A DNA stretch of 64,000 nt from Nocardia vinacea (GTDB lineage: Bacteria; Actinomycetota; Actinomycetes; Mycobacteriales; Mycobacteriaceae): contig NZ_CP109149.1 in NCBI RefSeq assembly GCF_035920345.1, positions 8,432,001 through 8,496,000 on the forward strand, read 5' to 3'. Both the position numbers and the translations under genes were made by a program. The notes under the pieces are model-generated. The model saw only the letters and a program-made list of their open reading frames with translations. It was not told where the DNA came from and searched no databases. Shown piece by piece: positions 1 through 9,889 of the stretch (position 1 is its first letter; each line of letters begins with the position of its first letter).

Positions 1-1892
<1,892 letters not shown>

Positions 1893-2020
1893 AAGAAGCT
1901 ACGCGTCCACTGTGCGGTATCTGAAACAACACACAGATCACCGAGAAGACAAACACGAGGAAACCCTTTATGTGGGGGTGGGTATCGGGTTTGGCTCTCT
2001 GTGTGGATAGTTTCATAGAG

Positions 2021-2138
2021 TTACGGCGGCTATAGCGGTGGGGAAACGCCCGGTCCCATTCCGAACCCGGAAGCTAAGGCCACCAGCGCCGATGGTACTG
2101 CACTCGACAGGGTGTGGGAGAGTAGGACACCGCCGGAA
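2021..2138 (+). rRNA. rrf: 5S ribosomal RNA
   Basis: A complete 5S rRNA of about 118 nt follows the 23S gene by about 130 nt. The 5' strand TTACGGCGG pairs with the 3' strand CCGCCGGAA to form helix I, and the conserved inner block with CCGAACCCGGAAGCTAAG is present. It closes the rrn operon, as in most actinobacteria. Ends are set by the terminal helix and could be off by one or two bases. Confidence 0.97.
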
Positions 2139-2151
2139 CATCCTTGCGAAA

Positions 2152-2180
2152 GGCCCCCAACACCAGTTGGGGGCCTTTTT
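2152..2180 (+). terminator. rrn operon intrinsic terminator
   Basis: A perfect 10-bp stem (GGCCCCCAAC / GTTGGGGGCC) with an ACCA loop is followed directly by five T residues, 14 nt after the 5S gene. This is a classic rho-independent terminator and the clearest one in the window. Confidence 0.93.
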
Positions 2181-2219
2181 GCGTGCTGCTCACAGAGGCA
2201 CACCGTTCGATCGCGACGT

Positions 2220-2469
2220 TCGGCGGTCCCGATCATTGCTGCTGTCCTGGGCGTGCTGATTGCCATCAGCGTCGGCATCGCCTTTGTCTTTTCAAGGCAC
2301 AGGGCGAGTCGTCGGTGGCCAAGATCAGGTTGCCGGTGGTGGGTGAGTGGTATGCGACACCGAGGCACCCGATGGCTATCTCGCTCAGATAAACTACATT
2401 GGAGTCTCGTACTCCAACTTCGTCGACGAATCAGAGCGCGCTACGTACTGCTCTGTACCGCTGAAGTGA
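2220..2469 (+). pseudogene. Degraded small membrane/secreted protein gene
   Basis: Three reading frames read as consecutive pieces of one former gene. First comes a hydrophobic helix (VPIIAAVLGVLIAISVG, about 2228-2278), then in a second frame SSVAKIRLPVVGEWYATP (about 2311-2363), then in a third frame DGYLAQINYIGVSYSNF ending at the TGA at 2467-2469. Small indels near 2300 and 2362 would restore continuity. The layout, one transmembrane segment and a short extracytoplasmic tail ending in a Cys-containing segment, suggests a small anchored protein. No family is recognised. The call rests on reading the frames by eye, and chance is not excluded. The rest of the interval up to 2616 holds nothing I recognise. 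Confidence 0.4.
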
Positions 2470-2616
2470 GAGCGAAAGAGCGTGCTACCTGTCGAGCTCG
2501 GCGAGGTTTCGGAGCAATCTCACAGGGAACAGTCACCCTATGCGGCGCTCCGGCGTTCATGATGGAGAATGACGGAAAGTAGTAGTCGGCGTCGGCATGC
2601 TCGATAGGAGCGGTCG

Positions 2617-3366
2617 ATGCGCATGGAGGTGTTGATGGTCGCAGCGACGACAACCGCCGACCGCGCGCCGGTCGATCCCCTCAGGCCGCTCCGCACTCGC
2701 TGGTGGCAGCTGAGGCTCCCGGCGACGTTCGGATATCTGGCGGCTCTTGTCGCTGTTACCGCGGTCTTCTCGGCGCTGAGTGAGTCGGCGCAGGCGCGGG
2801 TGGTGCTGCATGCGAGCACGAATCTGCACAATCTGCTGGATGGCCGGGTGGGCACCGTGCTTTCGAGCGCCCTGGTGATCGGCGATGTCAGTGCCGCCTG
2901 GGTACTGATTCCGTTGCTCGGTTGTCTGCTGGCCCTTGCCGAGCTGCGCTTCGGTGCGGTCCATATGGTGCGCGTATTCCTGGCCGGACATATCGGTGCC
3001 ACGGTCCTTGTCGCCGTCGGCCTGTGGATCGCGATCGAGGTAGATTGGTTGCCCGCGAGCATTCGCTGGGCGCAGGACGTCGGCGTCAGCTACGGCGCCA
3101 TGGCATTGGTCGGGGCGATCGTGGTCGCCATTCCACATCGCTGGCGAATCGCTTGGGCCACTGTGTGGTTCCTCGTCGCCGCCGAGGGCGTACTGATCGA
3201 ACAAACCTTCACCAACGTCGGTCACCTGCTGGCTTTCGGCATCGGAACCGCGGTCGGCTTCGGCATGTTGCGCGCAAAAGCGGCGTCGACCCGCCGACTT
3301 ACCCGGGTCGAATCCGGTCTGCTCGCCGTGAGCGCGTTCCTCGCGGCAATCCTGCTCATGGGCTGA
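2617..3366 (+). CDS. Rhomboid-like intramembrane protein
   Basis: A 249-residue polytopic membrane protein with about six or seven hydrophobic segments. Two features resemble the rhomboid serine-protease dyad: Ser158 in GVSYG (residues 156-160) at the start of one helix and His203 in VGHLLAF (201-207) near a later helix. The classical GxSG motif becomes GVSYG, so catalytic competence is uncertain, and a proteolytically silent rhomboid-fold protein is possible. ATG codons at 2617, 2623 and 2635 are all plausible starts; the first is listed. The gene stands alone, 59 nt upstream of nucS. It is distinct from the canonical rhomboid gene at 29973, so the window encodes two rhomboid-fold proteins. 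Confidence 0.75.
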   Translation: MRMEVLMVAATTTADRAPVDPLRPLRTRWWQLRLPATFGYLAALVAVTAVFSALSESAQARVVLHASTNLHNLLDGRVGTVLSSALVIGDVSAAWVLIPLLGCLLALAELRFGAVHMVRVFLAGHIGATVLVAVGLWIAIEVDWLPASIRWAQDVGVSYGAMALVGAIVVAIPHRWRIAWATVWFLVAAEGVLIEQTFTNVGHLLAFGIGTAVGFGMLRAKAASTRRLTRVESGLLAVSAFLAAILLMG

Positions 3367-3424
3367 CAGCCGACGCGGCAGGGGTGACGACGGGCGGGAC
3401 CGGGCGCTCACCTAGAGTGCTTGG

Positions 3425-4111
3425 GTGCGCCTAGTGATTGCTCGCTGTCAGGTCGACTACGTAGGGCGACTCACCGCCCATCTCGCGATGGCCCGCCGAT
3501 TGCTGCTGATCAAAGCGGACGGGTCGGTCCTCGTACATTCTGATGGCGGCTCGTATAAGCCGCTGAACTGGATGAGCCCGCCGTGCTGGTTGGAGGAGCG
3601 CGACGGTGATGCGGTGCCCGAGGGCGCGAAGGCCTTCTGGGTGGTTACCAACAAGGCGGGTGAGGAACTGCGCATCACCATCGAGGACGTCGAGCACGAC
3701 TCCTCGCACGAGTTGGGTGTGGACCCCGGTCTGGTGAAAGACGGTGTGGAGGCCCATCTTCAGGAGCTCCTCGCCGAACATGTGCAGACCCTCGGCCCCG
3801 GCTACACGCTGATCCGCCGCGAGTACATGACCGCCATCGGCCCCGTGGACCTGCTCTGCCGCAATGCCGACGGCGCCACCGTGGCCGTCGAGATCAAGCG
3901 TCGCGGCGAAATCGACGGCGTCGAACAGCTCACCCGCTACCTCGAACTCCTGAACCGAGACCCACTCCTCGCCCCAGTGGCCGGCGTCTTCGCCGCCCAA
4001 CAGATCAAGCCCCAAGCCCGCACCCTCGCCGAGGACCGCGGTATCCGTTGCCTGACCCTCGATTACGACGCCCTACGCGGCACCGAGAGCAATGAATTCC
4101 GCCTCTTCTAG
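3425..4111 (+). CDS. nucS: Mismatch-specific endonuclease NucS (EndoMS)
   Basis: A 228-residue protein closely matching mycobacterial NucS across its length. Recognisable blocks are the N-terminal [16 protein letters not shown], the mid-protein [17 protein letters not shown], and the nuclease core IGPVDLLCR followed by [16 protein letters not shown], which carries the Asp and Glu-x-Lys metal-binding residues of the RecB-like fold. It ends in FRLF, resembling the C-terminal beta-clamp contact of the family. NucS cleaves both strands at mismatches and is the non-canonical mismatch-repair nuclease of actinobacteria that lack MutS/MutL. The start is GTG, giving the family's usual N-terminus. Monocistronic by position. 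Confidence 0.97.
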   Translation: MRLVIARCQVDYVGRLTAHLAMARRLLLIKADGSVLVHSDGGSYKPLNWMSPPCWLEERDGDAVPEGAKAFWVVTNKAGEELRITIEDVEHDSSHELGVDPGLVKDGVEAHLQELLAEHVQTLGPGYTLIRREYMTAIGPVDLLCRNADGATVAVEIKRRGEIDGVEQLTRYLELLNRDPLLAPVAGVFAAQQIKPQARTLAEDRGIRCLTLDYDALRGTESNEFRLF

Positions 4112-4309
4112 GGGGAAGAAGGGCTTTCGCCGAACAGGCCGACAGACCGCATCGTCGTCGGTCGGCTCAGCTGTCTGTGATCGTGACCAGGCCCGTGCGC
4201 TGTTGCGGCGTGATCGAGATCACCCTGGTCTTCGCGTCACGGAATCCTCCGCTCGGCCGTCCTAGGTGGTGAGCTGGGACCGAGTGCATCCCGAGAACGG
4301 GAGCCTCAA

Positions 4310-4769
4310 ATGGTGTCGGACGTCCACCGCCGGTTCTATCGGGTACTCGCGGCGATCACGGCACTGTTCGCACCCACCGCGGCTACCGCGGTCGCGCACG
4401 CCGAACCCACCGCCTCGTTCGCGTTGATCTCGCGGTACATCGACACCCCCGTCGCTCGGTTCCACTACAACACGACCGGAGAAGGGTCCCCCGTCGTGCT
4501 GTTGCCCGGCGGAACCGTGTCGCTGCACACGTACCGCGACATGATTCCCGCACTTGCCGAACACCACACGGTCTATGCGGTCGACCTGCCGGGCAACGGC
4601 TACACCACCGTCAACGACCCCGAACTTCAGCTACGACCTGGCGGCGATGACCGCTTCGGGGACCAGCTCAATCGTGCCGATGTCCCGCAAGCATGGATTC
4701 GCCGGGCCGAACGTGTACGGCGTGGGAAGGGCGGACTGCGACTGCTGGGGGCAGTGGGCCTCGATTTAG
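4310..4769 (+). pseudogene. Frameshifted, truncated secreted alpha/beta hydrolase
   Basis: The first part (ATG 4310 to about 4620) encodes a signal peptide (hydrophobic core about residues 12-31, ending AVAHAEP) and the N-terminal part of an alpha/beta hydrolase, including VVLLPGGTVSLHTYRDMIP and VYAVDLPGNGYTTVNDP. The reading then continues in another frame as NFSYDLAAMTAS (from about 4622), so one base has been gained or lost near 4621. After that only about 45 unrelated-looking residues remain before a stop at 4767-4769. The nucleophile elbow (GxSxG), catalytic acid and His regions are missing, so most of the gene has been deleted. No function should be expected. Confidence 0.7.
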
Positions 4770-4778
4770 GCTTATGGC

Positions 4779-5087
4779 ATGCCTCGACGGAAGCCGCGGA
4801 CGGAACGCCAGGTGGGCCGCTCGCAGGAGGGCGCCCCGCCGATCGGCGACGTCTTCGGTCGGCGGGAGGCCGGGCCGGATAGCGACGAGCTGTATGTCGT
4901 GCGGACTATCCCGGGCAGTCGGGCGTTCAAAACCTATCGCTGCCCGGGCTGCGATCATGAAATCCCGCCCGGTGTCGCGCATATCGTCGCGTGGGCGGTC
5001 GACGACGGCGAGGACGACCGCAGGCATTGGCATCGCGGCTGCTGGAACGGCCGCCGCACCCGGCGAATTACCCGCCGCTGGTCCTGA
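4779..5087 (+). CDS. Small Cys/His-rich protein (uncharacterised actinobacterial family)
   Basis: A 102-residue basic protein with a central zinc-ribbon or degenerate HNH-like pattern: CPGCDHEI (Cys55, Cys58), His68, then HWHRGC (His83, His85, Cys88). The N-terminus is rich in Arg/Lys and the C-terminus ends RRTRRITRRWS. I recall proteins of this look annotated as ATP/GTP-binding or hypothetical in actinobacteria, but no function is established from the sequence. The Cys and His spacing supports metal binding and the high charge suggests nucleic-acid contact; both are inference. It sits between the broken hydrolase and the convergent coiled-coil gene, with no operon partner. Confidence 0.75.
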   Translation: MPRRKPRTERQVGRSQEGAPPIGDVFGRREAGPDSDELYVVRTIPGSRAFKTYRCPGCDHEIPPGVAHIVAWAVDDGEDDRRHWHRGCWNGRRTRRITRRWS

Positions 5088-5479
5088 ATTCGCCCGCCGG
5101 TAGCGGGCGAGCCTCCGGATTCTCTTGGGGCTCAGTATTTCCGGGCAGGGCAGGTCTCGGTGTGCCCTGCAAGGCAATCATTACTGTGGGTCCGAATCGG
5201 AGGCCCGGACGGCGAATCCGGTTGTCGGTATCCAGTCGCCCAGACATATGCGGGATTCTGTGGGTTTCCTTGGGGCTGAGGACCTCTGGATAGCTGTGCG
5301 GGGGCGGGCCGAATATTCCAAGCGTCTCGGTACGCGGGAATGTTGTTGTGGCGGTGTATGCCCCGTGCAGGGCCGCTGACCGGCTGCTCAGGACATTAGG
5401 AAGGCCGCCCCGGTTGCGGGGCGGCCTTGGTGTGAATTCGGTTGGGGTGTTGCGTTTGTCGCCGCTCAGCCCGCGGTCG
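5088..5479. other. Intergenic region with two hairpins
   Basis: No gene is evident in this 392-base stretch between convergent genes. It contains a short hairpin just after the upstream stop codon (CGCCCGC at 5091-5097 with GCGGGCG at 5103-5109) and a perfect 12-bp hairpin at 5401-5428. Both probably serve as terminators for the flanking genes. Short reading frames here lack a ribosome-binding site or any recognisable motif. Confidence 0.5.
5401..5428 (-). terminator. Hairpin downstream of the DivIVA-like gene
   Basis: The 12-bp arms AAGGCCGCCCCG (5401-5412) and CGGGGCGGCCTT (5417-5428) flank a 4-nt loop, 52 nt beyond the stop codon of the minus-strand coiled-coil gene. There is no long U-run, which is usual for actinobacterial terminators. 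Given the convergent arrangement it could act in both directions. Confidence 0.6.
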
Positions 5480-6484
5480 TCAGTTGGTGATTTCGGCGTT
5501 CTCGCGCTCGTCGGCGTCGATGTCGTCTTCCTCGGCCGAGACCTCGGGGATGGCCTTGGTGCGCGAACCGCCGGTGACCGACTTGGTGCCACCGCCGATG
5601 GACTTGCGCTGATCCGGAACCCCGTCCAGCAGTTCGCTTTCCCGGTTGACGGCCGCGAGCATGGCGGGCACCGAGTCGAGCTGGCCGCGGATGCCGAGCA
5701 GCTGGGCGAGCACCCGGCCGCGCAGCACGCGCATCTCCTCGGCGAGTTCCTTGGCGTGCGCGATCTTGCGCTCGGAGGTCTGCGTGGCGGAGGTGATGAG
5801 GCGGTTGGACTCGTCGGTCGCGTCCTTGATCCGCTGAGCGGCCTCGGCGCGGCTGGTGGCCTCGAGCTCCTCCATGGCGCGGGTGAGCTTGGTGCGACGC
5901 TCCGCCATGGTGGCCTCGAAGTCCTGCTGGGTCGCCTTGCGCTTGGCATCGGCTTCCTTGCCGAGGCGATCGGCCTCGGCCTGAGCGGCCTCGATGATCT
6001 TGGCGGACTCGGTACGCGCATTCGCCAGGGTCTGCTCGAATTCGATTTCGAGCGCCTCGCGCTTCTCCTTGGTCTCGGCGAGCAGCGATTCGTACTTACC
6101 ACGCATTTCGGTGGCCTGCTGCTCGGCGATCGACACCATTTCCGCCGCCTCGGCCTGCGCGAGCGCGCGGACCTCGGACGCCTCGTCGGAAGCCAGGCGC
6201 AGCATCCGAGAGATGCGGTCGGACATGCCTTCCGCAGTGGTCGGCGGAACCGAAAGGCGATCGACTTCCTTACGGAGCTCGTCGATCTCGTCCCGCGCGT
6301 CCTCCAGCTGGCTGGCGAGGTTACGGGCTTGCGCCGCAGCGGCATCCCGATCTGTGGCGGTGACCCTTAACTCGGCATCGAAACGGTCGAAGTAGTTGCG
6401 TACCTCGTCTTGCGCATAACCCTTGCGCACAACGGTGAAGGGCAGTGCAACGAAGCGATTGCGATCGGACTCAGGTGACGACAT
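5480..6484 (-). CDS. DivIVA-domain coiled-coil protein
   Basis: A 334-residue protein starting at the ATG at 6484 (MSSPESDRNRF); an upstream ATG adds nine unlikely residues. Residues 12-36 (VALPFTVVRKGYAQDEVRNY onwards) match the N-terminal DivIVA/Wag31 membrane-curvature module. Residues about 40-265 form a long, almost uninterrupted Ala/Glu/Arg coiled coil, and the tail is acidic and disordered (EEDDIDADERENAEITN). It is longer than Wag31 and resembles the polar scaffold or cell-wall-organising DivIVA paralogues of actinobacteria. A role at the growing pole or in envelope synthesis is an inference from the family. The gene is a single unit on the minus strand, followed by a hairpin at 5401-5428. 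Confidence 0.85.
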   Translation of the reverse strand: MSSPESDRNRFVALPFTVVRKGYAQDEVRNYFDRFDAELRVTATDRDAAAAQARNLASQLEDARDEIDELRKEVDRLSVPPTTAEGMSDRISRMLRLASDEASEVRALAQAEAAEMVSIAEQQATEMRGKYESLLAETKEKREALEIEFEQTLANARTESAKIIEAAQAEADRLGKEADAKRKATQQDFEATMAERRTKLTRAMEELEATSRAEAAQRIKDATDESNRLITSATQTSERKIAHAKELAEEMRVLRGRVLAQLLGIRGQLDSVPAMLAAVNRESELLDGVPDQRKSIGGGTKSVTGGSRTKAIPEVSAEEDDIDADERENAEITN

Positions 6485-6570
6485 GGCACACAAACTACAG
6501 CCTAGTTGCACCTCATGGTGACTCGACCGCGAATGTGATCGCGACGAGTTTTTCAGGCCCGATCTTGATA

Positions 6571-7044
6571 CTAGTGCGTAACATTCGAGTTGGGCTCGAC
6601 CAACTCGATCAGCACACCGCCAGCATCCTTCGGGTGAATGAAGTTGATGCGAGAATCCGCGGTTCCGTGACGTGGGGCGTCGTACAGCAAACGCAGACCT
6701 CGATCACGAAGATACACGGAGACGGCCTCGATATCGGTAACGCGATAGGCGAGTTGCTGTAGGCCCGGTCCGCTGCGATCGATGAACTTGGCGATGGTGG
6801 AGTCCGCGTTGAGCGGCGCCAGCAACTGCAGGGCAGTCGCGCCGTCCGGTGCGCCGGGCAAAGACAGCATCGCCTCGTGCACACCTTGGGCCTCGTTCAC
6901 CTCCCGATGGGTCTCGATCATGCCGAGATTGTCGGCATACCAGGCAATTGCGGCATCCAGGTCGGGTACCGCGATGCCCACGTGGTCGACGGCGATGACG
7001 TAGTCGCCGGGGATGAAGTTCGACGGGTCGATAACGTTGCTCAC
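6571..7044 (-). CDS. Methylmalonyl-CoA epimerase
   Basis: A 157-residue vicinal-oxygen-chelate protein. It interconverts (2R)- and (2S)-methylmalonyl-CoA, linking propionyl-CoA carboxylation with methylmalonyl-CoA mutase. Two beta-alpha-beta-beta-beta modules are visible. Likely metal ligands are His21 (VDHVGIAV), Gln73 (ALQLLAP) and a Glu in the C-terminal GGVLIELVE block. The usual GLHH segment of the second module reads GLQQLAYRV here, which I recall as a common actinobacterial form. The divergent thiolase gene and the locus match the M. tuberculosis order next to fadA4. This gene is unrelated to the mce lipid-import operon at the far end of the window despite the shared abbreviation. Confidence 0.93.
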   Translation of the reverse strand: MSNVIDPSNFIPGDYVIAVDHVGIAVPDLDAAIAWYADNLGMIETHREVNEAQGVHEAMLSLPGAPDGATALQLLAPLNADSTIAKFIDRSGPGLQQLAYRVTDIEAVSVYLRDRGLRLLYDAPRHGTADSRINFIHPKDAGGVLIELVEPNSNVTH

Positions 7045-7242
7045 CCTTCGAACGTAGCGCCTTATCTGTCACAGTCGGCCGGAGGCCGTCATTAGTCCCT
7101 TGCGCTTGGCCGAGCGTAGGCGAGGGCACCGCGTACCTGGTTAGGGGGCGTTCGAGTCGGACAAGCTACCGTTGAGTACAGAGGTTGACGTCGCGAGTTC
7201 TCGGTGCGCGACGCTGTTCGATCAATGAATGCGAGGCTCGTC

Positions 7243-8421
7243 GTGACCACAACCGTGATCGTCTCCGGTGCGCGTACCCCGGTCGGTCGGCTGCTCGGGG
7301 GTCTGAAGGACTTCACCGGTTCCGACCTGGGTGGTTTCGCTATCAAGGCGGCGCTGGAAAAGGGCGGCGTCGCGCCGGAGCAGGTCGACTACGTGATCAT
7401 GGGCCAGGTGCTCACCGCGGGTGCGGGGCAGATCCCGGCCCGGCAGGCGGCGGTGGCCGCGGGCATTGCGATGGATGTGCCCGCGCTGACGGTGAACAAG
7501 GTGTGCCTGTCCGGTATCAACGCGATCGCGCTCGCGGATCAGCTGATCCGCGCCGGCGAGTACGAGATCGTCGTCGCGGGCGGTCAGGAATCCATGAGCC
7601 AGGCCCCGCATCTGCTCGAAAAGAGCAGGGAGGGTTACAAATACGGCGATGTGACGCTGCGCGACAGCATGGCCTACGACGGTCTGCACGACATCTTCAC
7701 CGACCAGCCGATGGGTGCGCTGACCGAACAGCGCAACGACGCCGAGCCGGTCAGCCGGGAGGATCAGGACGCGTTCGCGGCGGCCTCGCATCAGCGTGCG
7801 GCGGCGGCGTGGAAGAACGGCATCTTCGATGACGAGGTGGTCCCGGTCTCGGTGCCGCAGCGCAAGGGCGATCCGATCGTGGTGAGCACCGACGAGGGCA
7901 TTCGCGCGGACACCACCGTCGAATCGCTGGCCAAGCTGCGCCCGGCCTTCCGCAAGGACGGCAGCATCACCGCGGGCACCGCCTCGCAGATCTCCGACGG
8001 CGCGGCCGCGGTGGTCGTGATGAGCAAGGAGAAGGCGCAGTCGCTGGGCCTGAGCTGGATCGCCGAGATCGGCGCCGCAGGCGTGGTGGCCGGTCCGGAT
8101 TCGACGCTGCAGGATCAGCCCGCCAATGCGATCGCCAAGGCCTGTGCGCGCGAAGGCATTTCGCCCGCCGAGCTGGATCTTGTCGAGATCAACGAGGCGT
8201 TCGCGGCGGTCGGCATCGCGTCCACCCGCAAGCTGGGCATCGATCCGGAGAAGGTGAACGTCAACGGTGGCGCGATCGCCGTCGGTCACCCCCTCGGCAT
8301 GTCCGGTGCGCGCATCCTGCTGCATCTGGCGCTGGAGCTGAAGCGGCGCGGTGGCGGTATCGGCGCTGCCGCGCTGTGCGGTGGCGGCGGTCAGGGTGAC
8401 GCGCTGATCATCAAGGTGTAA
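7243..8421 (+). CDS. fadA4: Acetyl-CoA acetyltransferase (thiolase)
   Basis: A 392-residue biosynthetic-type thiolase that condenses or cleaves acetoacetyl-CoA. The nucleophilic Cys88 lies in NKVCLSG; the [11 protein letters not shown] block, the [10 protein letters not shown] histidine region and the C-terminal CGGGGQGDA cysteine region are all present, so the active site looks complete. I chose GTG 7243 ([15 protein letters not shown]) because it gives the family N-terminus. In-frame starts at 7204 and 7225 would add 13 or 6 residues. Divergent from the epimerase gene, with a promoter region of about 200 nt between them. A perfect hairpin follows the stop. Closely resembles FadA4 of M. tuberculosis. 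Confidence 0.94.
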   Translation: MTTTVIVSGARTPVGRLLGGLKDFTGSDLGGFAIKAALEKGGVAPEQVDYVIMGQVLTAGAGQIPARQAAVAAGIAMDVPALTVNKVCLSGINAIALADQLIRAGEYEIVVAGGQESMSQAPHLLEKSREGYKYGDVTLRDSMAYDGLHDIFTDQPMGALTEQRNDAEPVSREDQDAFAAASHQRAAAAWKNGIFDDEVVPVSVPQRKGDPIVVSTDEGIRADTTVESLAKLRPAFRKDGSITAGTASQISDGAAAVVVMSKEKAQSLGLSWIAEIGAAGVVAGPDSTLQDQPANAIAKACAREGISPAELDLVEINEAFAAVGIASTRKLGIDPEKVNVNGGAIAVGHPLGMSGARILLHLALELKRRGGGIGAAALCGGGGQGDALIIKV

Positions 8422-8428
8422 TTCTCGG

Positions 8429-8460
8429 CTCCGCCGACCCGGATACGCGGGTCGGCGGAG
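8429..8460 (+). terminator. Hairpin terminator after the thiolase gene
   Basis: A perfect 13-bp stem (CTCCGCCGACCCG, 8429-8441, with CGGGTCGGCGGAG, 8448-8460) with a six-base loop begins 8 nt after the thiolase stop codon. No U-run follows, as is common in high-GC genomes. It separates the thiolase from the DUF3817 gene. Confidence 0.75.
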
Positions 8461-8517
8461 TTCAGGTGTGACCGGTTCAACTACGACCCGTCGTAGCAGT
8501 CCGGCACAATGGTGGCC

Positions 8518-8886
8518 ATGGGCAATTTCTTCGACTTGAGCACCGTGGCCAAGCGGTTCCGCTTCATCGCCGTGCTGGAGGCGATCTCCTGGGTTTTCCT
8601 GATCGTCGGCATGGTGTTCAAGCGCCTCCCCGAACCGGTGCTGTGGCCGGTCAAGGTGTTCGGGATGACGCACGGCATCATCTTCGTCCTGTTCGTCATC
8701 ACCGCGATCCTCGCGGCTCGTGAGCTGGCGTGGAACACCAAGACGACGATCCTCGCGCTGCTGTCGAGCATTCCGCCGTTTTTCACGGTCCTCTTCGAGG
8801 TGTGGGCGGTGCGTGCGGGCAAGCTCGGTGAGCTGAGCGACGTGACTTCCGTCGACTCCGGAGCCCCGGCGTCGGTCACGCCGTGA
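8518..8886 (+). CDS. DUF3817 small membrane protein
   Basis: A protein of about 122 residues from the ATG at 8518 (an in-frame start at 8509 adds three residues). Three hydrophobic stretches and the arrangement RFRFIAVLEAISW ... HGIIFVLFVITA match the DUF3817 family, integral membrane proteins of unknown function common in actinobacteria. A second member of the same family lies at 33494. The gene ends 14 nt before the YbbN-like gene, so the two may be cotranscribed. Function is unknown. Confidence 0.8.
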   Translation: MGNFFDLSTVAKRFRFIAVLEAISWVFLIVGMVFKRLPEPVLWPVKVFGMTHGIIFVLFVITAILAARELAWNTKTTILALLSSIPPFFTVLFEVWAVRAGKLGELSDVTSVDSGAPASVTP

Positions 8887-8899
8887 CAAACTGGAAGCC

Positions 8900-9799
8900 G
8901 TGACTCGACCTGCCGCCCGCCGCCCTTCGCCAGCCGTCGCCGCCGCCATGTCCGGTGCGGTGGATCTGTCCAGCCTGAAGCAGCCCCCGGCCGGTGCGTC
9001 GGGTGCGGGAGGCGGCGGCGACTACGCCGTCTCCGAGGCGGATTTCGAAACGAAGGTGCTGCGCCGGTCCACCCAGGTGCCGGTGGTCGTCGCGCTGTAT
9101 TCGCAGCGCAGCCCGGGCAGCGTCGAGCTGGTCCAGACGCTGGAGCGGCTCGTTCAGGAGAGCGCGGGCGCGTGGGATCTGGCGACGGTCGAGGCCGAGG
9201 CCAATATGCGGATCGCGCAGGCGTTCGGTGTGAAGGGCATTCCGACCGTGATCGCGGTGGCCGGTGGCCGCCCGCTCGCGGATTTCGAGGGCGCCCAGCC
9301 GGAGCCGCAGGTCCGGCAGTGGTTGAGCGCGGTCGTCGAGGCGGTCGGCGGGCAGCTCGAGGGCAGTGAGCAGCAGCCCCAGGCCGTAGAGGACCCGCGT
9401 TTCACCGCCGCAGAGGCCGCGCTCGAGCACGGCGACATGGCCGGTGCCGAAGCAGCCTATGAGGCCATCATCGCCGCGGAGCCGGGCAATGAGGAGGCAA
9501 AGAACGCACTTCGTCAGGTGCGCTTCCTGTCCCGTGCCCAGGCCATTTCGGACTCCGCGATCGCCACTGCCGATGCCGATCCAGCCAATGTCGACGCGGC
9601 CCTGGATGCCGCCGATGTCGAGATGATGAGCCAGCAGCCGGAGGCCTCGTTCGACCGGTTGATCGCCGTGATCAAGAAGACGGCCGGCGATGATCGCACC
9701 AAGGCGCGCACCCGGCTGCTCGAGCTCTTCGAATTGTTCGACCCGGCAGAGCCTTTCGTGATTGCTGCCCGCCGCAAGCTGGCGGCCGCGCTGTACTGA
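8900..9799 (+). CDS. YbbN-like thioredoxin/TPR protein
   Basis: A 299-residue protein from GTG 8900. The first 45 residues are low-complexity (Ala/Gly/Pro). Residues about 46-145 form a thioredoxin fold with FGVKGIPTVIAVAGGRP, the cis-proline loop. The usual WCxxC active site is replaced by YSQRSPGS, so no redox cysteine is present. The C-terminal half is helical, with TPR-like repeats of the YbbN/CnoX kind. Homologues act as chaperone or holdase adaptors rather than disulfide reductases, and that role is inferred here. Corresponds by position and content to Rv1324 of M. tuberculosis, upstream of the glg locus. Confidence 0.88.
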   Translation: MTRPAARRPSPAVAAAMSGAVDLSSLKQPPAGASGAGGGGDYAVSEADFETKVLRRSTQVPVVVALYSQRSPGSVELVQTLERLVQESAGAWDLATVEAEANMRIAQAFGVKGIPTVIAVAGGRPLADFEGAQPEPQVRQWLSAVVEAVGGQLEGSEQQPQAVEDPRFTAAEAALEHGDMAGAEAAYEAIIAAEPGNEEAKNALRQVRFLSRAQAISDSAIATADADPANVDAALDAADVEMMSQQPEASFDRLIAVIKKTAGDDRTKARTRLLELFELFDPAEPFVIAARRKLAAALY

Positions 9800-9889
9800 C
9801 CCGGCTGCCGCGGCGCGCATGGCATCGGCGGATAGCCTGCGCCGATGCGATCGCTGGGCCCGATCCACAGATCGCGGCGGTGTGGTCGA

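Noticed and set aside
5112..5290. Possible direct repeat (GGATTCT...TTGGGGCT segments)
   Set aside because: Matches are short and unequal; likely coincidence.
6571..7044. Possible loss of metal-binding His in the epimerase (GLQQ instead of GLHH)
   Set aside because: I recall the same Gln form in other actinobacterial epimerases, so it is probably normal for this clade.
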